A stretch of DNA of 9,462 bases, taken from positions 8,584-18,045 of the forward strand of contig DBWC01000130.1 in assembly GCA_002308615.1 (NCBI GenBank). The letters run 5' to 3'. Under the pieces are notes generated by a model that was not told where the DNA came from, ran no database searches, and saw nothing but the letters and a program-made list of their open reading frames with translations. A program made the position numbers and the translations under genes. Source of the stretch: Clostridiales bacterium UBA1248 (GTDB lineage: Bacteria > Bacillota > Clostridia > Oscillospirales > CAG-272). Below, one piece after another: positions 1 through 6,604 of the stretch. How positions within the stretch are numbered: position 1 is the stretch's first letter; each line of letters begins with the position of its first letter.

Positions 1-1289
1 ATCTCGGACTGTTCGTTATTGACGAGGAGCAGGAGACGACTTATAAATCCGAATCGTCACCCAAGTACCGCGCCGTAGATATCGCGCGCTACCGCTGCGG
101 AAAAAACAACGCTTTGATGCTTTTGTCGTCCGCAACGCCGTCCGTAGAAAGCTTTTATAAGGCAAAACAGGAAAAATACCGTCTCGTCACGCTTCGCTCG
201 CGCTACGGCGACGCAAAGCTGCCGGAGGTAATAACCGCCGATCTGCGCCTCGATTACGCGCAGGGCATAACGGACCCCGTCGGAACGGAGCTTTGCAGAT
301 TATTGAATGAAACGTACCGCAAAGGCGAGCAGAGCATACTGTTTTTGAATCGCCGCGGCTACAGTCATTACGTATCCTGTAAAATGTGCGGCAAGGTCAT
401 AATGTGTCCGAGGTGCGACGTGTCTCTGACGTATCACAAAGTCAGAGGCTCTGACAGAGGCAGACTTATGTGCCATTACTGCGGGTATACGGTAAACGAG
501 CCTGAAAAATGTCCGGAGTGCGGCTCCGATCACATAGGCAGGATAGGCTTCGGTACGCAGAGGATAGACGAGCAGATAGCAAACGCCGTTCCGGGCGCTG
601 ACGTTTTACGCATGGACGCCGATACGACGTCGGAGAAAAACGCGTACGACAGGATATTGAACGATTTCAGAGAACATAAAGCGGATATTTTAGTCGGCAC
701 GCAGATGGTGACAAAGGGGCACGATTTTCCGAACGTCACGCTCGTAGGCGTAGTGATGACGGATAACGCCTTGTATTTAGACGATTATCACGCGCACGAA
801 CGCGCTTTCTCGCTTTTAACGCAAGTCATCGGCCGCGCCGGCAGAAGCAAAAAGCCCGGAAAAGCCGTTATACAGACGTTCAACCCGGAGCACGAGATAA
901 TTGCGCTTTCAAAAAAGCAGGACTACGACAAGTTTTTTGAGTCGGAGATCAAAATGCGGCAAATGCTTTTATTCCCGCCGTTCTGCGATATCATCCTGTT
1001 TTCGCTTTCGTCCGACGACGAGACGCTTTTACACCGCGCCGCCTCCGAGCTTCGCGCGGCGCTCGAGGGCAGGATAGCAAAGGACTATAACGACGTCAAA
1101 ATGCTCATATACGGCCCGTGCGAGATGCAGATATACAGAATAAACGGTATATGCCGTATGCAGCTTTTATGCAAAACGCGCATGGGCAAGCGTCAGAGAG
1201 AGCTCGTATCGGAGCTTATAAAAGCTTTTATGAAAAAATACCCGAGACATATAGGGATATCGGTAGATATAAATCCAAATCAAATGTAG
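1..1289 (+). CDS. priA: Primosomal protein N' (PriA) helicase, 5'-truncated by window edge
   Basis: This is the C-terminal part of PriA, the superfamily 2 3'->5' DNA helicase that rebuilds the replisome at stalled forks. The reading frame is open from position 3 with no start, so the N-terminal DNA-binding domain and Walker A lie upstream of the window. Visible in order are a Walker B/DExH-type motif (DEEQ, 21-32), motif III (SSATPS, 126-143) and motif IV (FLNRRG). Next comes an intact zinc-binding insert with eight cysteines in four CxxC pairs (about 378-521). Motif V (GTQMVTKGHDF, 696-728) and motif VI (QVIGRAGR, 822-845) follow, then a C-terminal domain ending in DINPNQM, which matches the usual 'DVDP' end. 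The DEEH of the family reads DEEQ here. The TAG stop overlaps the Shine-Dalgarno of def, so the two genes are probably cotranscribed. Identification is near certain. Confidence 0.97.
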   Translation, partial: LGLFVIDEEQETTYKSESSPKYRAVDIARYRCGKNNALMLLSSATPSVESFYKAKQEKYRLVTLRSRYGDAKLPEVITADLRLDYAQGITDPVGTELCRLLNETYRKGEQSILFLNRRGYSHYVSCKMCGKVIMCPRCDVSLTYHKVRGSDRGRLMCHYCGYTVNEPEKCPECGSDHIGRIGFGTQRIDEQIANAVPGADVLRMDADTTSEKNAYDRILNDFREHKADILVGTQMVTKGHDFPNVTLVGVVMTDNALYLDDYHAHERAFSLLTQVIGRAGRSKKPGKAVIQTFNPEHEIIALSKKQDYDKFFESEIKMRQMLLFPPFCDIILFSLSSDDETLLHRAASELRAALEGRIAKDYNDVKMLIYGPCEMQIYRINGICRMQLLCKTRMGKRQRELVSELIKAFMKKYPRHIGISVDINPNQM

Positions 1290-1292
1290 GAG
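1288..1292 (+). promoter_or_regulatory. Ribosome binding site of def, overlapping the priA stop
   Basis: AGGAG lies 6 nt before the def ATG at 1299. Its first two bases are the last two of the priA TAG stop, so a ribosome terminating on priA sits on the def initiation region. This supports the ATG at 1299 as the def start. Confidence 0.8.
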
Positions 1293-1298
1293 CAAATC

Positions 1299-1772
1299 AT
1301 GGCTGTTTTGAATATTGTAAAAGACGGCGACGAGGTATTAAGGAAAGTATGCCGTCCCGTGACGGAAATAACACCGAGGATCATAAGACTGCTTGACGAT
1401 ATGAAAGCGACGCTGCATAAAGCGAACGGCGTCGGTCTTGCCGCGCCGCAGGTGGGCGTTCTGCGCCGTATCGCGATAGTCGAATGCGAGCCGGGCGAGC
1501 TTATAGAACTCATAAACCCGGAGATCATAGAGCAGAGCGGCGAGCAGGAGGAAATAGAAGGATGTCTTTCCGTTCCGGACAGATGGGGCATAACGCACCG
1601 CCCGGCAAAGGTCAAGGTCAAAGCGACGGACAGACACGGCAATACCTTTACCGTTGAAGGAGAGGGACTTTTGGCGCGCGCGCTTTGCCACGAGATAGAC
1701 CATCTTGACGGCATAATCTTTTACGACAACGCCGTAAGGATGTTATCAAAAGAAGAACTTGAAAATGACTGA
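1299..1772 (+). CDS. def: Peptide deformylase
   Basis: Peptide deformylase removes the formyl group from the N-terminal methionine of new proteins at the ribosome exit. It is a metal hydrolase (Fe2+/Zn2+). All three family motifs are present: GVGLAAPQVG (residues 44-53), EGCLS (87-91, metal ligand Cys89) and HEIDHLDG (131-138, ligands His131 and His135, catalytic Glu132). At 157 aa it is a short, complete form. The residue before the third motif is Cys rather than the more common Gln. The start is set by an AGGAG site 6 nt upstream. Its end overlaps the fmt start by 8 nt, the classic def-fmt pairing of the two opposing enzymes of the formylation cycle. No truncation or frameshift is seen. Confidence 0.97.
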   Translation: MAVLNIVKDGDEVLRKVCRPVTEITPRIIRLLDDMKATLHKANGVGLAAPQVGVLRRIAIVECEPGELIELINPEIIEQSGEQEEIEGCLSVPDRWGITHRPAKVKVKATDRHGNTFTVEGEGLLARALCHEIDHLDGIIFYDNAVRMLSKEELEND

Positions 1773-2721
1773 TAAAAAAATTATATTTTTCGGCACGCCG
1801 GAATTTGCCGTAAGCATACTTGACGGGCTTGTTACACATAATTATAACGTAATATCCGTTTACACGCAGACCGACAAGCCGAAGGGCAGAGGCAACAAAA
1901 TGCAGTCCCCGCCCGTAAAAGAATACGCGGAAGCTCATAATATCCCCGTATTTCAGCCGAAAACGCTGAGAGACGACGCGATAATCGAAAAAATCAGAGC
2001 GGAAGCGCCGGATATGATAGTCGTAGCGGCGTACGGCAAGATCTTTCCGGGATCGCTTTTGCAGATACCGCGGTACGGCTGTATAAACGTCCACGGCTCG
2101 CTTCTTCCGAAATACAGAGGCGCCGCGCCTGTGCAGAGAAGCATCATAAACGGCGAAACGGAAACGGGCGTTACGATAATGCGCATGGACGCCGGATGCG
2201 ACACGGGCGATATGATCGCAAAATCAGAGATAATAATACCGTCCGACATGAACTGCGGGCAGCTGTTTACAAAAATGGGAGAGATCGGATCTGCACTTCT
2301 GCTTGATACTATCCCGCAAATCTTTGACGGCAGCGCGATATACGAAAAGCAGGACGAAAGCATAGCGACGTACAGCCCGAAAATAGAAAAATCCGAGCTT
2401 TTGCTTGATTTCAACAGACCCGCAAAAGAACTGCACGATCTTATACGCGGGGTATATCCGCTTTTAGCCTGCGGCTGTTACCAGAACAGCGAAAGAGGCA
2501 AAAAAGGATTAAGAATTGCAAAAACAGAGGTTTGCGACGGCAAAGGAACGCCGGGAACGGTACTTTTTGCCGACGCAAAACAAAACAGTCTTATCGTCGC
2601 CTGCGGCGACGGCGCGCTTGATATAAAAGAGCTTATCCCCGAGGGAAAGCAGAAAATGAGCTGCGCCGATTATATAAGAGGCAGGCAGATAAGCGAAGGA
2701 GATATTTTAAGTAAGGGATAA
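1765..2721 (+). CDS. fmt: Methionyl-tRNA formyltransferase
   Basis: This enzyme transfers a formyl group from 10-formyl-THF to initiator Met-tRNA. With the ATG at 1765 the protein is 318 aa, normal for the family. The N-terminal Rossmann domain carries FGTPEFAV near residue 9 and INVHGSLLPKYRGAAP at about 107-122. Asn108, His110 and Asp146 correspond to the E. coli catalytic Asn106, His108 and Asp144, each offset by +2. A C-terminal tRNA-binding OB-type domain follows from about residue 208. The usual 'NPWPGA'-like turn of that domain is replaced by VYPLLACG (about 230-237), but the fold appears intact. A TTG two codons upstream (1759) is a possible alternative start; ATG is preferred because the weak AGAAG at 1751-1755 is better spaced (9 nt). 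The gene overlaps def by 8 nt and its stop overlaps the next start by 1 nt. Confidence 0.96.
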   Translation: MTDKKIIFFGTPEFAVSILDGLVTHNYNVISVYTQTDKPKGRGNKMQSPPVKEYAEAHNIPVFQPKTLRDDAIIEKIRAEAPDMIVVAAYGKIFPGSLLQIPRYGCINVHGSLLPKYRGAAPVQRSIINGETETGVTIMRMDAGCDTGDMIAKSEIIIPSDMNCGQLFTKMGEIGSALLLDTIPQIFDGSAIYEKQDESIATYSPKIEKSELLLDFNRPAKELHDLIRGVYPLLACGCYQNSERGKKGLRIAKTEVCDGKGTPGTVLFADAKQNSLIVACGDGALDIKELIPEGKQKMSCADYIRGRQISEGDILSKG

Positions 2722-3389
2722 TGTACTGGTACGATTATTTTCTGTATATGCTCCCGGCGTATCTGCTGGTGCTTATAGTCAGGATCAGTTTAAACGCCAC
2801 GATTTCAAAATATTCAAACGTCGGCTCGAAATTAAGCGGATTCGCGTCGGCAAATCTGGTGCTCCGCAGCGCCGGCATAAACGACGTTGCCATATGCCAA
2901 ATCAAAGGAAATCTGACGGATAACTACGATCCGTCGTCAAATATGATAAGCCTGTCCGATCCCGTATTCGGCAAAAACAGCATAGCCGCCGTAGGCATAG
3001 CCGCGCACGAGGCGGGGCACGCGATACAGTATTATGAAAACTACGGTCCGGCAAAGCTGCGTCAGGCTGCCGTTAAAATATGCAATATAGGCTCGAGCTT
3101 AGCCATACCGCTTATATTTTTAGGCGCGATACTTTCGTTTGAGGCGCTTCAGATAGCCGGGATCGTCTGCTTTATGCTCGTCGTCGCGTTCCAGCTCATA
3201 ACGCTTCCCGTTGAGTTCAACGCGAGCAAAAGAGCGGTAAAAATACTGAGCGCCTCCGGCGAGCTTACAGCCGAGGAGATAAAGGGCGTAAAAAGAGTGC
3301 TCACCGCCGCGGCTATGACTTACGTCGGCGCGCTCGCGGTATCCGCCATGCAGCTTTTGTATTACGTCGCACGTATCAGAAGAAGATAA
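2721..3389 (+). CDS. YugP-type membrane zinc metallopeptidase (Zn_peptidase_2 family)
   Basis: This is a 222-aa predicted membrane protease of the family that includes Bacillus subtilis YugP. The zinc signature HEAGH sits at residues 96-100 (His96, Glu97, His100). The family-typical LPVEFNASKRA follows at 162-172, where Glu165 is the likely third ligand. Hydrophobic segments lie near residues 6-24, 126-140, 143-161 and 195-215, giving a multi-pass membrane protein with a basic C-terminus (ARIRRR). The physiological substrate of this family is not established. The start is fixed by a TAATG junction with fmt (1-nt overlap) and an AAGGG just upstream (2713-2717). It ends in another TAATG junction with rsmB, so it is translated in lockstep with two translation genes. 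That position recurs in clostridial clusters but has no known functional explanation. Confidence 0.9.
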   Translation: MYWYDYFLYMLPAYLLVLIVRISLNATISKYSNVGSKLSGFASANLVLRSAGINDVAICQIKGNLTDNYDPSSNMISLSDPVFGKNSIAAVGIAAHEAGHAIQYYENYGPAKLRQAAVKICNIGSSLAIPLIFLGAILSFEALQIAGIVCFMLVVAFQLITLPVEFNASKRAVKILSASGELTAEEIKGVKRVLTAAAMTYVGALAVSAMQLLYYVARIRRR

Positions 3390-4684
3390 TGGAAGAAAAA
3401 AGAAAGTACACCGCGCGGGAGCTTGCCGTCCTGTCGCTTTGCAGGCTTGAAAGACAGGGCAAATACGGCGGTCTCGAAGCGGATGCGGCTATAAAGAAAT
3501 TCGGGCTGAAGGACGCTGAAAAGGCGCTTTACACAAAGCTTTTTTACGGCGTGCTCGAACGCCGCATAACGCTTGATCATATTATTTCATCCGTCTCGGA
3601 CAAGCCGATAGAGCAGATGACGCTTGAGATGAAAAACATCCTGCGCATATCAATTTATCAGCTTTTATACCTTGACCGCGTTCCCGATTATTCGGTAGTG
3701 AACGAAGGCGCGGAGCTTGCAAAAAAATACGAGCGCCAATCCGCCGCCGGCTTTGTAAACGCCGTTTTACGCCGCGTTGCAAGAGAGGGAATGCCGGAGA
3801 TAAAGCGCGAAAACAGCGCGTCTTATTTATCCGTAAAATACTCTGTTTCCGAGCAGATATGCGGGCTTTTGACAGCCGAGCTCGGCTTTGAAGAAGCGGA
3901 AAAAATGCTCGGATCGCTGTTCAAAAACAGATACATCACGCTCCGCGTAAATACGCTCAAAACGAACGTCGCGGAACTTCAAAAACTGTTGTCAGATAAC
4001 GGCGTATCATCCGAGCCGATACCTCAAAGCGATTTCGGCTTAAAGCTGAAAAATTACGTTGATACGCAATCGTTATTTGATATTATTAAAGATCTTGCTT
4101 ACATAGAAGACGGCGCAAGCCAGGCGGCTGTAACAGCGCTTGACGCAAAGCCCGGCATGACGGTCGCGGACGTATGCGCCGCGCCGGGCGGAAAGACGGT
4201 TTCCGCCGCTATACAGATGAAAAACAGCGGCAAGATCTACGCATACGACATACATAAAAACAAATTAAAGCTCATAGACAAAACCGCGGAAAAGCTCGGT
4301 ATAAATATAATAAAAACAGCCGAGCACGATGGACGCGAGCCGCTTTCCGAACTTAAAGGCGTATGCGACCGCGTGATCTGCGACGTGCCGTGTTCGGGCT
4401 TAGGCGTCCTCGGTCAGAAGCCGGATATGAGGTACAAAGAGATAACGGACACGGAAAGGCTCATATCAACTCAAAGACTGATCCTGCAGGCCGCGTCAAC
4501 TTATCTGAAAAAAGACGGTATAATGGTATATTCCACCTGCACGGTTTTATCGGCTGAAAACGGTGAAAACGTATCCGAATTTCTAAAAAGCAACAATGAT
4601 TTTGAGCTTTTATATGAAAAAACGTTCTACCCGCACACAGACGGCGTGGAGGGGTTTTACGTAGCGAAAATAAGAAGGAAATAA
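3389..4684 (+). CDS. rsmB: 16S rRNA (cytosine-C5) methyltransferase RsmB
   Basis: RsmB is an AdoMet-dependent methyltransferase that makes m5C967 (E. coli numbering) in 16S rRNA during 30S assembly. At 431 aa it has the usual two-part build: a NusB-like RNA-binding domain (about residues 5-135, with VVNEGAELAKKY and AGFVNAVLRR) and a Rossmann methyltransferase domain (about 180-431). The AdoMet-binding motif DVCAAPGGKT is at 261-270. The two catalytic cysteines of the m5C family are both present: Cys335 in DVPCSGLG (motif IV) and Cys384 in YSTCT (motif VI, the nucleophile). The C-terminal signature GVEGFYVAKIRRK is normal. The gene starts in a 1-nt TAATG overlap with the metallopeptidase gene and is separated from rlmN by a single base. 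RsmF-like paralogues lack the NusB domain, so RsmB is the better call. Confidence 0.96.
   Translation: MEEKRKYTARELAVLSLCRLERQGKYGGLEADAAIKKFGLKDAEKALYTKLFYGVLERRITLDHIISSVSDKPIEQMTLEMKNILRISIYQLLYLDRVPDYSVVNEGAELAKKYERQSAAGFVNAVLRRVAREGMPEIKRENSASYLSVKYSVSEQICGLLTAELGFEEAEKMLGSLFKNRYITLRVNTLKTNVAELQKLLSDNGVSSEPIPQSDFGLKLKNYVDTQSLFDIIKDLAYIEDGASQAAVTALDAKPGMTVADVCAAPGGKTVSAAIQMKNSGKIYAYDIHKNKLKLIDKTAEKLGINIIKTAEHDGREPLSELKGVCDRVICDVPCSGLGVLGQKPDMRYKEITDTERLISTQRLILQAASTYLKKDGIMVYSTCTVLSAENGENVSEFLKSNNDFELLYEKTFYPHTDGVEGFYVAKIRRK
4675..4679 (+). promoter_or_regulatory. Ribosome binding site of rlmN, inside the end of rsmB
   Basis: AAGGA lies in the last codons of rsmB, 6 nt before the rlmN ATG at 4686. 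It supports that start and implies coupled translation. Confidence 0.7.
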
Positions 4685-4685
4685 A

Positions 4686-5738
4686 ATGCTGCCCGATATA
4701 TTATCGATGTACGAGGACGAGCTTACGGAGTTCGTTTTATCAACAGGCGAGGAAAAATACAGAGCAAAACAGCTATTCAAATGGCTTCATTCCGGCGCTT
4801 CACTTGAGCAGATGTCAAACATTCCAAAGAAGATGAAGGAAAAGCTGGCGGAAAAATGTATCATTCCCACCGTAAAAATCGAAAATAAATACGTTTCTAC
4901 CGACGGAACGGTAAAATATCTGTTTAAATGCTATGACGGCGAATACATAGAAAGCGTATTTATGCGCCACGAGTACGGAAATACCGTCTGCGTATCAAGT
5001 CAGGCGGGCTGCCGCATGGGCTGCCGCTTCTGCGCGTCAACGTTAAACGGTCTGCAGAGAAGTCTGTACGCTTCCGAAATGCTGTCGCAGATATACGAGG
5101 CGCAGAACGACGTGGGCGAGCGCGTATCAAACGTCGTTATAATGGGCATGGGCGAGCCGTTTGACAATTACGATAACGTCATACGCTTTATAAAGCTGTT
5201 GAACAACGAAAACGGCGCGAACATAAGCTGCAGAAAAATTTCACTTTCCACCTGCGGCATCGTTGACGGCATAAAACGCTTTTCAGACGAAGGCTTGCCG
5301 GTAACTTTGTCCGTCTCGCTTCACAGCCCGACAAACGAGCAGAGAAACGAGATAATGCCCGTAAACAGAAAATTTCCGATAGAAGTTTTGCTTCCCGCGT
5401 GCCGGCAGTATTTTGAAAAAACAGGCAGACGCATAAGCTTTGAATACGCGCTGATCGACGGCAAAAACAACTCCGAGCAGGACGCCGTCACGCTTGCAAA
5501 GCTGCTGAAATCAAATCTTCCCGGTATGGCGATACACGTTAATCTCATCCCGGTAAATCCGATAAAAGAGCGCGATTTCCGCCGCGGAGAGAAGATAATG
5601 ACGGAGAATTTCGTAAAAACGCTTGAAAAAAACGGCGTAAACGCGACTGTTCGCAAAAGGCTCGGCGCGGATATCAACGCCTCCTGCGGTCAGCTGCGGG
5701 CTAAAAAATACGAAAACAACGCTGACCTAAAAATTTAA
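4686..5738 (+). CDS. rlmN: Dual-specificity 23S rRNA (A2503)/tRNA (A37) C2-methyltransferase RlmN
   Basis: RlmN is a radical SAM enzyme that methylates C2 of A2503 in 23S rRNA and, in E. coli, A37 of some tRNAs. It is 350 aa, complete for the family. The 4Fe-4S cluster motif CRMGCRFC gives Cys109, Cys113 and Cys116. Cys102 (VCVSSQAGC) and Cys334 (GADINASCGQLR) align with the two catalytic cysteines of E. coli RlmN (Cys118 and Cys355). The methyl-carrier cysteine is therefore retained, and Cfr-like diversion is not suggested. GMGEP (154-158) and the SLHSPTNEQRNEIMPVN segment are also typical. The N-terminal accessory domain carries RAKQLFKWLH. The gene begins 1 nt after the rsmB stop with AAGGA 6 nt before the ATG. 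It is the last gene of the densely packed first half, and about 100 bp follow before the next gene. Confidence 0.97.
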   Translation: MLPDILSMYEDELTEFVLSTGEEKYRAKQLFKWLHSGASLEQMSNIPKKMKEKLAEKCIIPTVKIENKYVSTDGTVKYLFKCYDGEYIESVFMRHEYGNTVCVSSQAGCRMGCRFCASTLNGLQRSLYASEMLSQIYEAQNDVGERVSNVVIMGMGEPFDNYDNVIRFIKLLNNENGANISCRKISLSTCGIVDGIKRFSDEGLPVTLSVSLHSPTNEQRNEIMPVNRKFPIEVLLPACRQYFEKTGRRISFEYALIDGKNNSEQDAVTLAKLLKSNLPGMAIHVNLIPVNPIKERDFRRGEKIMTENFVKTLEKNGVNATVRKRLGADINASCGQLRAKKYENNADLKI

Positions 5739-5770
5739 CAAAAATTCATACTATATACAGTTTGAAGTAT

Positions 5771-5776
5771 TATAAT
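5771..5776 (+). promoter_or_regulatory. Candidate sigma-A promoter (-10 box) ahead of prpC
   Basis: A perfect TATAAT lies in the AT-rich first half of the only sizeable intergenic gap. No good -35 sits 17 bp upstream of it. The nearest fits are TTCATA (5745-5750), which is 17 bp from the overlapping TATTAT (5768-5773) or 20 bp from TATAAT. No intrinsic terminator is seen between rlmN and this site. It would therefore act as an internal promoter giving extra transcription of prpC-prkC-rsgA on top of read-through. Confidence 0.5.
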
Positions 5777-5800
5777 TAAATGGGATTTTTTACTGAAGCT

Positions 5801-5842
5801 ATGAAAGGCGCGCACTTTACCGTGTCGCGAAAAAAACAATGA
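5801..5842 (+). CDS. Possible 13-codon leader ORF overlapping the prpC start
   Basis: A short frame encodes MKGAHFTVSRKKQ and ends at a TGA that overlaps the prpC ATG as ATGA (5839-5842). An in-frame ATG at 5780 would extend it to 20 codons, but that ATG lies almost on the TATAAT box and would be upstream of, or at, the transcription start. The peptide is basic and matches no family I recognise. Neither ATG has a convincing Shine-Dalgarno. The overlap is the typical geometry for coupled re-initiation and prpC has no site of its own, so a coupling role is possible. Chance is also quite likely for so short a frame. Confidence 0.25.
   Translation: MKGAHFTVSRKKQ
5809..5829 (+). promoter_or_regulatory. 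GC-rich hairpin directly upstream of the prpC start
   Basis: CGCGCAC (5809-5815) pairs with GTGTCGCG (5822-5829) around the loop TTTACC. This gives seven base pairs with one bulged T (5825). The stem ends 9 nt before the prpC ATG, where a ribosome binding site would be expected. It is followed by an A-run rather than T residues, so it is not a terminator. A role in translational control is inferred only. Confidence 0.45.
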
Positions 5843-6588
5843 GGATCTTCGGAAAAAGTGATACCGGCGTACGCCGCCCCGTAAACCAGGACCGTTTTCT
5901 GATAAGGGAATTCGGAGACGATCTTGCGTTATGCGCCGTCTTTGACGGTATGGGAGGAGCCAACGGAGGAGAGGAAGCGAGCACCGCCGCGATGCAGGCG
6001 TTTGACAAATGTATAGCGGGCGGACTTCTTCAGGCTGTGCAGAGCGTCAAAAAGCTTACGAGAACGGAAGCGGAAAAACTGCTCTGCAAAGCGGCGCAGA
6101 CCGCAAACGCGGAAATTTTCAAACGCAGCGAGGATCCGTCTCTTGAGGGAATGGGTACCACGGTCATAGCGGCGCTCATCCTGCAGGACGAGGTGATCGC
6201 CCTGAACGTCGGCGACAGCCGCCTGTACGAAACGAGCAGAGGCGAGCTTAAACAGGTCAGCAAGGACAATTCATACGTTCAGTATCTCGTTGACATAGGG
6301 CGTATAACAAAGGAAGAAGCGGCGACGCATCCGAAAAAGAACATAATTACAAAATGCCTCGGCACGGAGGATCAGGTTGAGCCGGACATATACAGGCTGG
6401 CTGAAATACCCGATAAGCTTATCTTGTGCAGCGACGGTCTTACAAACGCGCTTGACGAGAGCTTTATCTACAGGACCGTGACGGATACGTCAAAAGGCGG
6501 AGACGAAAAAGTAAAGCTGCTCATAGACGCCGCAAACAAGGCGGGCGGACCCGACAACATAACGGTGATCCTTGCCGAAAACGATTGA
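5839..6588 (+). CDS. prpC: PP2C-family Ser/Thr protein phosphatase (PrpC/Stp)
   Basis: This Mn2+/Mg2+-dependent phosphatase reverses phosphorylation by the adjacent PASTA kinase. At 249 aa it is a single, complete cytosolic PP2C domain. The metal-binding aspartates are in place: Asp18 (NQD, 16-18), Asp36 (DGMGG, 36-40), Asp199 (SDGL, 198-201) and Asp239 (GGPDN, 236-240). GTT (106-108) and GDSR (125-128) are also present. Two small departures from common family patterns are NQD instead of NED and DNS (143-145) instead of the usual DHS. No alternative in-frame ATG, GTG or TTG lies upstream before a stop at 5794, so ATG 5839 is the only reasonable start even though it lacks a Shine-Dalgarno. It is followed by the kinase gene 16 nt later, the standard phosphatase-kinase pair of Firmicutes. 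Confidence 0.96.
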   Translation: MRIFGKSDTGVRRPVNQDRFLIREFGDDLALCAVFDGMGGANGGEEASTAAMQAFDKCIAGGLLQAVQSVKKLTRTEAEKLLCKAAQTANAEIFKRSEDPSLEGMGTTVIAALILQDEVIALNVGDSRLYETSRGELKQVSKDNSYVQYLVDIGRITKEEAATHPKKNIITKCLGTEDQVEPDIYRLAEIPDKLILCSDGLTNALDESFIYRTVTDTSKGGDEKVKLLIDAANKAGGPDNITVILAEND

Positions 6589-6591
6589 ATT

Positions 6592-6598
6592 AAGAGGT
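6592..6598 (+). promoter_or_regulatory. Ribosome binding site of prkC
   Basis: AAGAGGT lies 6 nt before the prkC ATG at 6605. This clear site contrasts with the absence of one at prpC and rsgA on either side. Confidence 0.75.
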
Positions 6599-6604
6599 AT
6601 ATAA

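Larger units (their letters stand above)
5739..5838 (+). other. Intergenic leader between rlmN and prpC
   Basis: This is the one real gap inside the gene run. Its 5' half is AT-rich and holds the TATAAT box. Its 3' half holds a GC-rich hairpin and a mini-ORF, and ends in an A-run just before the prpC ATG. No Shine-Dalgarno-like sequence lies in the 15 nt before that ATG, and no GC hairpin followed by T residues (terminator) is present. Confidence 0.75.

Noticed and set aside
1118..1396. 92-codon plus-strand frame spanning the priA end and def start
   Set aside because: It overlaps both genes out of frame, with no ribosome binding site and no recognisable domain.
1759..1764. TTG start for fmt two codons upstream of the ATG
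   Set aside because: Only 3 nt separate it from the purine-rich stretch, whereas the ATG at 1765 has normal spacing and gives a typical N-terminus.
1648..2094. 148-codon minus-strand frame opposite the def/fmt junction
   Set aside because: It lies across two genes with clear catalytic motifs on the plus strand, and its translation resembles no family. It is a shadow frame, as are the other antisense frames in the window.
5762..5776. TTGAAG (5762-5767) as the -35 for TATAAT
   Set aside because: Only 3 bp separate the two hexamers, which is impossible for a sigma-A promoter.
5809..5829. Hairpin considered as a terminator for rlmN
   Set aside because: It is followed by an A-run, not a T-run, on the plus strand, and it lies downstream of the candidate promoter.
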